Shown here one piece after another: positions 51,823 through 57,456 of a stretch of 58,989 bases of DNA. The translations under genes were made by a program, and so were the position numbers. Each line of letters opens with the position of its first letter. The stretch's first letter is position 1. The stretch is from a virus: positions 1-58,989 of IMG/VR virus record IMGVR_UViG_3300046777_001542. The stretch is one strand, 5' to 3'. The notes below the pieces were generated by a model that had not been told where the DNA came from, made no database searches, and was given only the letters and a program-made list of their open reading frames with translations.

Positions 51823-52009
51823 AGATAGAGACTCAGTTGTCAACTTAATGACAAGAGTTTTCCAGAATGGAAACAAGATGATGTGCATTCAATCAGGCAT
51901 GTCTGAAGAAGAGACTGATCAGAAGATGCAGCAAAGCCTACCATCAATTACTTATCTTATGGGATTAATTTTTGATAAGCTTGATGAAAATAATCTTATT
52001 GTAGAATAA
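51815..52009 (+). CDS. small acidic protein, paralogue of previous gene
   Basis: A 64-residue protein from ATG 51815 with AGGAGAAG upstream, overlapping the previous gene by 8 bp. It contains MTRVFQNGNKMMCIQSGMSE and SLPSITYLMGLIFDKLDE. Last gene of the operon. A strong promoter begins 3 nt after its stop. Function is unknown. Confidence 0.6.
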   Translation: MDKDRDSVVNLMTRVFQNGNKMMCIQSGMSEEETDQKMQQSLPSITYLMGLIFDKLDENNLIVE

Positions 52010-52012
52010 TCC

Positions 52013-52041
52013 TTGACATAGGAAACAATCTATTTTACAAT
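52013..52041 (+). promoter_or_regulatory. consensus sigma-70-type promoter for candidate small RNA
   Basis: TTGACA, exactly 17 bp, TACAAT. It is the best -35/-10 match I found in the window, and no gene starts downstream on this strand before the terminator at 52,093. Confidence 0.75.
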
Positions 52042-52047
52042 AATATT

Positions 52048-52125
52048 GTGAGTCGAGCTTTCTAGTTCCTTACATGTGCTTATGCACAACAGAACCCAGT
52101 CGGATCCGCCTCTGACTGGGTTTTG
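52048..52125 (+). ncRNA. candidate small structured RNA
   Basis: About 78 nt between a near-consensus promoter and an intrinsic terminator, in the gap between converging genes. It contains a TGTGC-TTAT-GCACA hairpin (52,075-52,088) and a 9-bp terminator stem (AACCCAGTC / GACTGGGTT). A weaker GTGAG / CTTAC pairing may close the 5' part. No open frame of useful size with a ribosome binding site lies inside. I recognise no RNA family. It could act by base pairing or titrate a protein; or it could be only an attenuated leader. Confidence 0.6.
52093..52125 (+). terminator. intrinsic terminator of small RNA / lysis operon
   Basis: The stem 52,093-52,101 / 52,114-52,122 (9 bp) has a 12-nt loop followed by TTTTG. 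It ends just before the stop of the converging oxygenase gene. Confidence 0.82.
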
Positions 52126-52127
52126 TG

Positions 52128-52691
52128 CTATATGTCTCTTTTTAATGTTCCTTTTTTAAAAACAAAGCCAGTTATAAAGTACCTTGTTCCAGATGTTACA
52201 TGCGTTACTGCATGAGTATAGTCTTTGTATCCAGAGTGAACTAGTAGCCTGCCAGCTTTTGGTTTAAGTTTAATTCCTTTATTTATATAAATAGTTTCTC
52301 CGCCATCAAAATCATCATTAAAGTATAGGATGTATCCTTTAGTAACATTAACGCTTGACCCATCGCCATAGTCGTGATTGTCTGCATGAATTCCAAGTGC
52401 ATAATCTCTTCCGTTGTTAGTAGATACACGAAGTCTATTTACAAAAGCATTTATATTGCATTCTTCTTCATCATTATCTATCAAATCTTGTATACGGCTA
52501 TTTATCGCCAGCCTAAGTTCTCTAGAAGATGTGCATTCTTTAATATTGTTTTCCCAATCTCCTTCTGCACCAAACCATCCGTCTTTTTTAAGGCAGTCAG
52601 TCATCATGATTTCAATTTCGTTTGGGGTTAGAAAGTTATCAATATAATAGATACCATCATCGACCTTAGTTATGACATAATTATTTTCCAT
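52128..52691 (-). CDS. Fe(II)/2OG oxygenase, prolyl-4-hydroxylase type
   Basis: A 187-residue protein from ATG 52691. The triad is HAD (His102, Asp104) and His160 (DYTHAV), with Arg170 (GTRYFITGFV) binding 2OG. The signature YFNDDFDGGETIY is present. It belongs to the same superfamily as the seven-gene array 20 kb away but is closer to the 166-residue enzyme at 53,637 (both end RYxITGF). TAAAAT lies exactly 6 nt before the ATG, preceded by TGC, with no ribosome binding site: a likely leaderless message. Confidence 0.85.
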   Translation of the reverse strand: MENNYVITKVDDGIYYIDNFLTPNEIEIMMTDCLKKDGWFGAEGDWENNIKECTSSRELRLAINSRIQDLIDNDEEECNINAFVNRLRVSTNNGRDYALGIHADNHDYGDGSSVNVTKGYILYFNDDFDGGETIYINKGIKLKPKAGRLLVHSGYKDYTHAVTHVTSGTRYFITGFVFKKGTLKRDI

Positions 52692-52795
52692 ATATCCATT
52701 TTAGCATTTTGTAGAACATAGTGCGAAAAATAGTGCAAAAAAAGTGCTTCGGCGGCAGAAGAACCCTTTTATTAATTTGGGTGTATAATGGTTAT

Positions 52796-52957
52796 ATGAG
52801 TCCAAGACATTTTGCGAAGCGCATGTATGGTCCTTACTTTTTAAGTGATAACCATCCAGACCAACATCATGCAAAGATGGAGGCTAAAATAGAAGAGGGT
52901 GCCAAAAAGTTTTGGCATATACTCTTAAAGCCTTTCTCTAAGTTCTCCAAATCCTAA
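52796..52957 (+). CDS. 53-residue protein, probably leaderless
   Basis: From ATG 52796. TATAAT with a GTG extension ends exactly 6 nt before the ATG, so the transcript would begin at the start codon. The sequence is MSPRHFAKRMYGPYFLSDNH with a basic/aromatic C-terminus (KKFWHILLKPFSKFSKS) that could be an amphipathic helix. The 3' end overlaps the converging cupin gene by 33 bp. A longer frame to 52,721 has no start signal. Function is unknown. Confidence 0.5.
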   Translation: MSPRHFAKRMYGPYFLSDNHPDQHHAKMEAKIEEGAKKFWHILLKPFSKFSKS

Positions 52958-53479
52958 AGATACTCCAAAGCGGGGGGAAGAAGCAATAACATTATGCATT
53001 CTCCCATTAGGACAATATAGAACATCTCCTGGTCCAATTACTTTATCAAATTCAATTTCACTATTAGTCTTATCATATATCTGCCATCTAGAATATCCCT
53101 GAAGCTGCCAGAATATAACATTTTCATAATCTATATGTGGTCCACCATATGCTGATGGATCTGTAGTTAAAGACATATATATCTGATGATCACTTCCTAC
53201 TTCTTCAGCCAATGGAGATTCATGGAGTACCTCTAATAAATTCTCTAAGGCTTCTCTAACGGCTTTGATCCTATGTGCCTGTCTTATCTTATACCCGCCC
53301 AATTTAAATCGCTTCTGACCATGTTTTCTGCCGTTTTTCACATCATCATCTAAAAGAATAAATACTTCATCCCATGTGACTTCTGGCATATTTAGGTCAG
53401 TACGATGATCTATATGTCTGTTTTGTATGTTTTGTAGTAGTTTGATATCATTTTTAAAATCATGCATAATTTTAGTCAA
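52925..53479 (-). CDS. JmjC/cupin-type Fe(II)/2OG oxygenase-like protein
   Basis: About 184 residues from TTG 53479 (ATG 53467 is the alternative). It has the jelly-roll layout with HID (His115, Asp117) and His162 (CPNGRMHNV), plus the conserved tail SSPRFGVSLGFGEL. VIFWQLQGYSRWQIY is typical of JmjC/cupin_4-like enzymes such as ribosomal-protein hydroxylases. It is clearly paralogous to the 190-residue gene at 54,134. The substrate is unknown. It lies just downstream of the tRNA gene, possibly on the same transcript. Confidence 0.75.
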   Translation of the reverse strand: MTKIMHDFKNDIKLLQNIQNRHIDHRTDLNMPEVTWDEVFILLDDDVKNGRKHGQKRFKLGGYKIRQAHRIKAVREALENLLEVLHESPLAEEVGSDHQIYMSLTTDPSAYGGPHIDYENVIFWQLQGYSRWQIYDKTNSEIEFDKVIGPGDVLYCPNGRMHNVIASSPRFGVSLGFGELRERL

Positions 53480-53491
53480 CTGCTTTCATAG

Positions 53492-53566
53492 TAGGAGTAG
53501 TCAGATTTGAACTGACAGTCGATTGTATATAAGACAATTGCTTTCACCAGATTAAGCTATACTCCC
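53492..53566 (-). tRNA. tRNA-Ile (anticodon UAU)
   Basis: A full cloverleaf on the minus strand: acceptor GGGAGTA / TACTCCT (one G-U pair), D-arm GCTT...AAGC with GG in the loop, anticodon arm ATTGT-CTTATAT-ACAAT giving anticodon UAU, 5-nt variable loop, T-arm GTCAG-TTCAAAT-CTGAC, discriminator A. CCA is not encoded. Anticodon UAU reads AUA directly, without the lysidine modification of the usual bacterial tRNA-Ile2. AUA codons are frequent in these AT-rich phage genes, so it probably compensates for a scarce host tRNA. Confidence 0.88.
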
Positions 53567-53640
53567 GTAAATACCTGCAGCAATAAGCCACATATATGTA
53601 CGAGTATAGTTACAATTCCAACCCACAGTATTAACTTCAT
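53557..53640 (-). CDS. 27-residue membrane peptide overlapping tRNA 5' end
   Basis: ATG 53640 overlaps the stop of the oxygenase gene (ATGA), and the frame reads MKLILWVGIVTILVHICGLL to a TAG at 53557, inside the first 10 bases of the tRNA gene. It is one hydrophobic helix. Coupled translation is plausible, but a peptide this short can arise by chance. Confidence 0.35.
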   Translation of the reverse strand: MKLILWVGIVTILVHICGLLLQVFTGV

Positions 53641-54137
53641 GGAGTAAACTCCAGAGAATCATCTCCATATGCAAATCCAGTGATATAGTATCTACATCCT
53701 GAAGTAACTACTTGAACCTTATGTGGGATATCTCCTCTATGAATGAGCATTGATCCCATCTTTGGTTTAAATGCTAGATTAATATCTGGATACTCAATGT
53801 TCCCGCCTTCAAAATCACTATTTAGATAAAGTACAATACCCCATTTAATTCCTACTTGATTTTCATTTAATCCATATCCATCATCACGATGTAGATCCAT
53901 GCCCATATTGGTATCCCATCTTTGTACTAAGAATAATCCCGCCATTTTTTCTAAATTTTTAAACATAGGATAGATTCTGCTACGCAATTTACGAAACAGT
54001 GGAGCAAAGTCATTGTGCTCAATATTTGTAGTAAGACCATATACAGGATTTTCTTCTACAACACGCATAAATCTATCAATCTCTTCTTGAGATAAAAAAT
54101 TTTCGTATTCGTAGATGCCATCTGCTAGTAGATTCAT
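53637..54137 (-). CDS. Fe(II)/2OG oxygenase, prolyl-4-hydroxylase type
   Basis: A 166-residue protein, the smallest of the family here, from ATG 54137 (ATGA overlap with the upstream cupin gene). The triad is HRD (His83, Asp85) and His139 (DIPHKV), with Arg149 (GCRYYITGFAY). The signature YLNSDFEGGNIEY and KPKMGSMLIH are intact. It is coupled to a JmjC-type enzyme, suggesting the two act on the same target one after another. Confidence 0.83.
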   Translation of the reverse strand: MNLLADGIYEYENFLSQEEIDRFMRVVEENPVYGLTTNIEHNDFAPLFRKLRSRIYPMFKNLEKMAGLFLVQRWDTNMGMDLHRDDGYGLNENQVGIKWGIVLYLNSDFEGGNIEYPDINLAFKPKMGSMLIHRGDIPHKVQVVTSGCRYYITGFAYGDDSLEFTP

Positions 54138-54706
54138 TTTAGATCTCCAAATCCTAGTGATGCCCCAAATCTTGGAGTTATTGCCTCCACCTTATGAGGT
54201 CTTCCATATGGACAATAAAGAATGTCCCCTGGTTCTAGTATAACATCTACATCAATCAAATCATCTGGGACATTTTCTAGATCAAGGTACTCGCCCTCTT
54301 TATAAATTGTCCATCTGGATTTACCCTTGATATTCCAGAAGATCACATTCTCAGTATCCTGATGTAGCTTCCAGTATGTGCCCTCTTGTGTAGTAATATT
54401 CATGTAGAGATGTGTAGATCTACCCTCAACCTCAAGTTGATAGTTTGATTCTGTGAAAATTTCTAATAATTTTTTTTGTGCATCTGCAATTCCTGGAATA
54501 CGCATTGCATTTAGGATTCTAAATCCACCATTCTCATATCGCTTTTGTCCATATAGGTTTCCTGCCTTTACATCCTCATCTAAGAGTCTGAATGCATCAT
54601 CCCATTTGATATCTGGTAGCCCCGCCACATTTCTTGCAACATGTACCGTAGCATTGTTGAAAGCTGATCTAAAATCAGCATCATAAAAGATATCAAAAGT
54701 TGTCAT
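54134..54706 (-). CDS. JmjC/cupin-type Fe(II)/2OG oxygenase-like protein
   Basis: A 190-residue protein. ATG 54706 is chosen: TATACT with TGC ends 6 nt before it (leaderless type), while a longer reading from 54742 would translate the parS palindrome. The iron site is HQD (His115, Asp117) and His171 (YGRPHKV), with the conserved tail ITPRFGASLGFGDL. The FWNIKGKSRWTIY strand matches its paralogue at 52,925. It heads a run of four minus-strand oxygenase genes and a tRNA. Confidence 0.75.
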   Translation of the reverse strand: MTTFDIFYDADFRSAFNNATVHVARNVAGLPDIKWDDAFRLLDEDVKAGNLYGQKRYENGGFRILNAMRIPGIADAQKKLLEIFTESNYQLEVEGRSTHLYMNITTQEGTYWKLHQDTENVIFWNIKGKSRWTIYKEGEYLDLENVPDDLIDVDVILEPGDILYCPYGRPHKVEAITPRFGASLGFGDLK

Positions 54707-54712
54707 GTACCT

Positions 54713-54721
54713 AGTATAGCA
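54713..54721 (-). promoter_or_regulatory. extended -10 of leaderless oxygenase promoter
   Basis: The minus strand reads TGCTATACT, then six bases and the ATG at 54706. The -35 position falls on the left half of the parS palindrome (TTGTTT at 18-bp spacing). Confidence 0.6.
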
Positions 54722-54725
54722 TTTG

Positions 54726-54741
54726 TGTTTCACGTGAAACA
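54726..54741. promoter_or_regulatory. parS: perfect parS site
   Basis: TGTTTCACGTGAAACA is the 16-bp consensus bacterial ParB-binding palindrome, with no mismatch. It overlaps the -35 and spacer of the promoter at 54,713. No parA or parB gene is visible in the window, so any binding would come from host ParB or from a gene outside the window. Confidence 0.85.
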
Positions 54742-54742
54742 A

Positions 54743-54932
54743 GTTCTAGTCAACTACTATTTCAGATTTGAGAAAATGTTAATAATTTTTTTTCTTGTAT
54801 GATACACACCTATAAAAAGAAAGCAAAATCTTGATAGTCCGCCCATATTGTCCTCAATGTCCGATTTATACACTAAAAAAGTTGTGTGATGTGCCTCACA
54901 ATGTCCGAATTGCACCCTTTTTGACTTGCAAA
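54743..54932. other. intergenic switch region between divergent arms
   Basis: AT-rich, with no convincing gene. It contains a repeated AATGTCCGA (54,855 and 54,900 regions) and a nearby TTGTCC, resembling the TGTCAGA core of the early promoters, and a TTGTG/CACAA inverted repeat. Possibly regulator-binding half sites. Confidence 0.4.
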
Positions 54933-54955
54933 ATGTCAGACCCCCATGCAATAAT
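54933..54955 (+). promoter_or_regulatory. early promoter, TGTCAGACC class (copy 1)
   Basis: ATGTCA, then 11 bp starting GACCCCC, then AATAAT. It is followed by AAAGAAAGGAG and the ATG at 54988. Confidence 0.75.
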
Positions 54956-54987
54956 TAAGGTATAACAAAAAGAAAGGAGCAAAATAA

Positions 54988-55146
54988 ATGCTCACTCAAA
55001 AAACACTAGACGCAATCGTCTATGAATATCAACATGGTGGCGTAAAGTCTAACCACCCTGAATTAACTACATATGAGCGTAAAGCGTTGCTAAAGTATCT
55101 CTTTAGCCTACCTGCTCACTGTGTCTCATGTCACACACACGCATAA
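54988..55146 (+). CDS. 52-residue protein with CxxCH motif
   Basis: From ATG 54988 with GAAAGGAG upstream. It begins MLTQKTLDAIVYEYQHGGVK, then ELTTYERKALLKYLF, and ends AHCVSCHTHA. The C-terminal CVSCH could bind zinc. First gene of the early arm. Its 3' end forms a hairpin (ACACGC ataa GCGTGT) that may act as terminator. Function is unknown. Confidence 0.65.
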   Translation: MLTQKTLDAIVYEYQHGGVKSNHPELTTYERKALLKYLFSLPAHCVSCHTHA

Positions 55147-55162
55147 GCGTGTCGTGTTGATA

Positions 55163-55185
55163 TTGTCAGACCCATATGCTACCTT
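55163..55185 (+). promoter_or_regulatory. early promoter, TGTCAGACC class (copy 2, weak -10)
   Basis: TTGTCA, then 11 bp (GACCCATATGC), then TACCTT. Element and spacing are conserved but the -10 is poor. Confidence 0.6.
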
Positions 55186-55219
55186 TATCTTATTGAACTA
55201 CTAAAGAAAGAAGAAATAA

Positions 55220-55414
55220 ATGTCATACTCATTCGATAATCGTTCCGCCTCTAAGTGGGACACAATTCAAGAAGATGTTGCCGATATGTATATCGAAGAT
55301 GTCGAAGAAGAAACAGAAGATGAAGATTTCTTCGGTTTCGGTAAGTCAATCGAAATTGACCACTTAACAGATGAAGAAGTCGATACCGTTCTAGCAATGT
55401 TTGGAGATAACTAA
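55220..55414 (+). CDS. small acidic protein
   Basis: A 64-residue protein from ATG 55220 with a purine-rich AAAGAAAGAAG upstream. Strongly acidic middle (DVEEETEDEDFFGFG) and a helical end (LTDEEVDTVLAMFGD). Acidic proteins of this size are often DNA mimics or enzyme inhibitors in phages, but nothing here proves that. First of a five-gene run with TAATG-type overlaps. Confidence 0.65.
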   Translation: MSYSFDNRSASKWDTIQEDVADMYIEDVEEETEDEDFFGFGKSIEIDHLTDEEVDTVLAMFGDN

Positions 55415-55584
55415 TGACAATCACTTACTCAATCTGGCAAGGCTCTCGCTTATTGTCTATCGACAATGTAGCGCATGAGGTTAAGGCTATTGACCACCTA
55501 ATCAATTCGCTTAACGATAGCGACCTAGGCAAGAAAACAAAATTCACCGCTAACATTCAAAACATAAAGGTAGGGGCTAACTAA
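55414..55584 (+). CDS. 56-residue early protein
   Basis: From ATG 55414 (TAATG overlap) to TAA 55584. It begins MTITYSIWQGSRLLSIDNVA and ends IQNIKVGAN. Soluble, mixed alpha/beta; no known domain. The overlap on both sides supports translation. Confidence 0.6.
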   Translation: MTITYSIWQGSRLLSIDNVAHEVKAIDHLINSLNDSDLGKKTKFTANIQNIKVGAN

Positions 55585-55724
55585 TGACAATTGAACTAGA
55601 TAACTATGGTTTGATGATCGACCTAGGAGACTTTCTCTATGTATCTCTAGGATGGGCGTTTATCATCTTGTCGGTGGTAGGTGCTACACTTTATAAAGTA
55701 ATCAAGAGAAAGAAGAATAAGTAA
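55584..55724 (+). CDS. 46-residue single-pass membrane protein
   Basis: From ATG 55584 (TAATG overlap). An acidic N-terminus is followed by a membrane helix (YVSLGWAFIILSVVGATLY) and a basic tail VIKRKKNK, so the N-terminus probably lies outside. Function is unknown. Confidence 0.6.
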   Translation: MTIELDNYGLMIDLGDFLYVSLGWAFIILSVVGATLYKVIKRKKNK

Positions 55725-55844
55725 ATGAATAGACTACTAACTAGCCTCGTGCAATTGGCTATTGCTATTCCCGCCCTATACATGGGGCGCATGATGTGGC
55801 ATGAGATGAAAGAAGATTTTAGAGAACTAAGAAAGGGTAACTAA
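55725..55844 (+). CDS. 39-residue protein with hydrophobic N-terminus
   Basis: From ATG 55725 directly after the previous stop. MNRLLTSLVQLAIAIPALYM is a probable membrane or amphipathic helix, and HEMKEDFRELRKGN is a charged tail. It overlaps the next start (TAATG). Confidence 0.5.
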   Translation: MNRLLTSLVQLAIAIPALYMGRMMWHEMKEDFRELRKGN

Positions 55845-56032
55845 TGACTAAGAAAGACTATATGCGATTCGCTTATCTGCTTAACTCTATGCATAACGGC
55901 TTTCCCGCCGATATGTTTAGCATCGACGCTAAAAAGTTTCTAGTAAATAATATGTGCGAGATATTCGAAACGGATAACCCTCGTTTTGATCGTGCTAAGT
56001 TTAAAGAGGCGGTGTATGCTACATCACAGTAG
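55844..56032 (+). CDS. small early protein of the NPRFD family
   Basis: A 62-residue protein from ATG 55844. It begins MTKKDYMRFAYLLNSMHNGF and contains CEIFETDNPRFDRAKFKEAV. The same pattern (xKDY...FAxxxFxxDNPRFDxxxFxEA) is found in the gene at 57,152. From memory this small family is common in actinophage early regions and is uncharacterised. Last gene before a hairpin and DnaA-box region. Confidence 0.75.
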   Translation: MTKKDYMRFAYLLNSMHNGFPADMFSIDAKKFLVNNMCEIFETDNPRFDRAKFKEAVYATSQ

Positions 56033-56038
56033 CTACAC

Positions 56039-56073
56039 GGCGTGTCGACTTGACACGCCCACGCTTTTGTGGG
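56039..56073 (+). terminator. paired hairpins ending first early operon
   Basis: Stem GGCGTGTC (56,039-56,046) / GACACGCC (56,052-56,059) with a 5-nt loop, then CCCAC (56,058-56,062) / GTGGG (56,069-56,073) with loop GCTTTT. They start 7 nt after a stop codon, consistent with termination, though there is no U-tract. Confidence 0.55.
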
Positions 56074-56075
56074 GG

Positions 56076-56129
56076 TTATCCACAGGTTTATGAACAGGTG
56101 TGGAAAACCCCTGGAATTTCTGTGGATAA
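56076..56129. other. DnaA-box cluster 1
   Basis: TTATCCACA at 56,076-56,084, TTTTCCACA (inverted) at 56,099-56,107 and TTATCCACA (inverted) at 56,121-56,129, all within 54 bp between hairpins and a promoter. Possible replication start or DnaA-binding regulator site. Confidence 0.65.
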
Positions 56130-56234
56130 CTTACGGCGTGTCGATTTGACAGACAAAACGGACATTTTTATGTGATGTAAAACACACCCCTTGAGCGTCT
56201 CAAAGTATGGAATTACTGGCTAGTAAGTAGAGAA

Positions 56235-56257
56235 ATGTCAGACCCCTTTGGTACAAT
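56235..56257 (+). promoter_or_regulatory. early promoter, TGTCAGACC class (copy 3)
   Basis: ATGTCA, 11 bp (GACCCCTTTGG), TACAAT; leader with AACAACAACGAAAGAAGG before ATG 56289. Confidence 0.8.
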
Positions 56258-56288
56258 ACTACTATAACAACAACGAAAGAAGGTCACT

Positions 56289-56408
56289 ATGAACCTAGAT
56301 GAATTCAAGGCGTATGTAATCGCCACCCGTGAGGCAAGCAAGGCGGAAGCCTTGTCAGTGCTATCTGCTACAATGTCCGTATCAACAACAACGAAAGGTG
56401 ACAACTAA
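56289..56408 (+). CDS. 39-residue early peptide containing a second promoter
   Basis: From ATG 56289 after GAAAGAAGG. It begins MNLDEFKAYVIATREASKAE and ends TMSVSTTTKGDN. The last third overlaps a copy of the early promoter and its CAACAACGAAAGG leader, so part of this frame may be a by-product of promoter duplication. It overlaps the next start (TAATG). Confidence 0.5.
   Translation: MNLDEFKAYVIATREASKAEALSVLSATMSVSTTTKGDN
56352..56374 (+). promoter_or_regulatory. early promoter, TGTCAG class, inside a coding frame (copy 4)
   Basis: TTGTCA, 11 bp (GTGCTATCTGC), TACAAT, followed by the usual CAACAACAACGAAAGG leader and ATG 56408. It lacks GACCC but keeps the fixed spacing. Confidence 0.6.
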
Positions 56409-56608
56409 TGTCAGCAAATGTCTATAATGTCGAAAGCCTCTTAGTAGGTAAAATGTATTACTCTAATTCAGTAAAGGGCGAGATTATCTCAGCCGAAAAA
56501 AATAATGATGTATGGTATTCCGATTGCGATACTTACAAGGTGCAGGTGCGCCCAACTAATTCGATTAAAGATACATACCGCTATGTAGCGGTGAAGGTAG
56601 GTGACTAA
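56408..56608 (+). CDS. 66-residue early protein
   Basis: From ATG 56408 with GAAAGGTG upstream. It begins MSANVYNVESLLVGKMYYSN and contains VWYSDCDTYKVQVRPTNS; beta-rich, resembling a small SH3/OB-like barrel, but I recognise no family. It overlaps the next start (TAATG). Confidence 0.65.
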   Translation: MSANVYNVESLLVGKMYYSNSVKGEIISAEKNNDVWYSDCDTYKVQVRPTNSIKDTYRYVAVKVGD

Positions 56609-56772
56609 TGATGAACATAATTGATAAGACCGATTTCTATGAGGTCTCAGATGAAATGATTTTCTGCTGTGATGAAAGTCAGTTTAAGTATTACTGCATT
56701 GAGCACCTAGAGTTTATGGGTTGCTACTTCTGTGAGTTTGATTATTCTAAAGATTGCGAGGAACAACACTAA
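56608..56772 (+). CDS. 54-residue Cys-rich protein
   Basis: From ATG 56608 (or 56611). Six Cys: FCCDES, YYCIEH, GCYFCEF and KDCEE, consistent with one small zinc-binding knuckle. Acidic. It overlaps both neighbours. Function is unknown. Confidence 0.6.
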   Translation: MMNIIDKTDFYEVSDEMIFCCDESQFKYYCIEHLEFMGCYFCEFDYSKDCEEQH

Positions 56773-56894
56773 TGGGATACATTGAGATTTTTCGCCTTGA
56801 TGATGAAGGCGCAGGGTGGGTAGATTTGGATCAAGCCACCCCAGAGGAATTGCTAACTCTTGAGATAGGCTTATTTCAAGAGGGTGCCCTCTAA
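56772..56894 (+). CDS. 40-residue acidic protein
   Basis: From ATG 56772 (TAATG overlap) to TAA 56894. It begins MGYIEIFRLDDEGAGWVDLD and ends LEIGLFQEGAL. Last of this operon; the next promoter starts 2 nt after the stop. Confidence 0.55.
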   Translation: MGYIEIFRLDDEGAGWVDLDQATPEELLTLEIGLFQEGAL

Positions 56895-56895
56895 T

Positions 56896-56918
56896 TTGTC
56901 AGACCCCTACGCTATAAT
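56896..56918 (+). promoter_or_regulatory. early promoter, TGTCAGACC class (copy 5, best match)
   Basis: TTGTCA, 11 bp (GACCCCTACGC), TATAAT; then CAACAACAACGAAAGGA and ATG 56946. Confidence 0.85.
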
Positions 56919-56945
56919 TTAACCAACAACAACGAAAGGAAAACT

Positions 56946-57155
56946 ATGTATAAAATAACCCTAGCCTATGACGGCAACGCTCCACATTGGCAACAAGATT
57001 ACTCTAACGAGTTTGACGCTTGGAAAGATTTCTTTGCATTTGTCGATTGGGGATTTGCTAACGAATACTCAACTGTAAATCTTTATAATTCAGAAATGAA
57101 ATGTTTTACACGCCATTTTTATCGTGAGGAAAGAAAGGTCGTAACTGTAAAATGA
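56946..57155 (+). CDS. 69-residue early protein
   Basis: From ATG 56946 with GAAAGGA upstream. It begins MYKITLAYDGNAPHWQQDYS and has FDAWKDFFAFVDWGFANEYS; many aromatics. It overlaps the next gene by four bases. No family is recognised. Confidence 0.7.
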   Translation: MYKITLAYDGNAPHWQQDYSNEFDAWKDFFAFVDWGFANEYSTVNLYNSEMKCFTRHFYREERKVVTVK

Positions 57156-57337
57156 TGACTAGAAAAGACTATGTAGCAACTGCAGAAATTCTAAAGTATG
57201 CAAGCGATAAAGCACACCCAGCGTTATTTTCTAAAATGGTAAATGATTTTGCTGAGATGTTTGCAAAAGATAATCCTCGCTTTGATGTTGTGCGATTTCA
57301 CGAAGCAAGCAATTACAAAGTAAAGGTGGGTAAGTAA
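57152..57337 (+). CDS. small early protein of the NPRFD family (second copy)
   Basis: A 61-residue protein from ATG 57152 (ATG ATG). TRKDYVATAEILKYASDKA, then FAEMFAKDNPRFDVVRFHEA. It aligns along its length with the gene at 55,844, so it is a paralogue. Uncharacterised family. Confidence 0.75.
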   Translation: MMTRKDYVATAEILKYASDKAHPALFSKMVNDFAEMFAKDNPRFDVVRFHEASNYKVKVGK

Positions 57338-57456
57338 TGATTAACTCTGTAATGAATTTTAAATGTGATGAGTGTAATGGTTATGGATATTTATTTTTTG
57401 GTCAAGGAGAAGAATATCATGTTGAAAAATGCGACTGTGATTTTGAACAAGGTTAG
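57337..57456 (+). CDS. 39-residue zinc-ribbon-like protein
   Basis: From ATG 57337 (TAATG overlap). FKCDECNGYGYLFFG and VEKCDCDF form a CxxC...CxC arrangement like a half DnaJ zinc ribbon. It overlaps the next gene out of frame by 38 bp. Confidence 0.6.
   Translation: MINSVMNFKCDECNGYGYLFFGQGEEYHVEKCDCDFEQG

Noticed and set aside
54707-54742. N-terminal extension of the cupin gene beginning MFHVKH
   Set aside because: It is a translation of the parS palindrome; the ATG at 54706 has a correctly placed -10 and matches the paralogue length.
54770-54810. T-rich stretch near 54,790 as a terminator for the left arm
   Set aside because: No stable GC stem precedes it; only an AT-rich run.
54757-54951. 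64-residue minus-strand frame in the intergenic switch region
   Set aside because: No ribosome binding site, composition unlike neighbours, and it runs through early-promoter elements.
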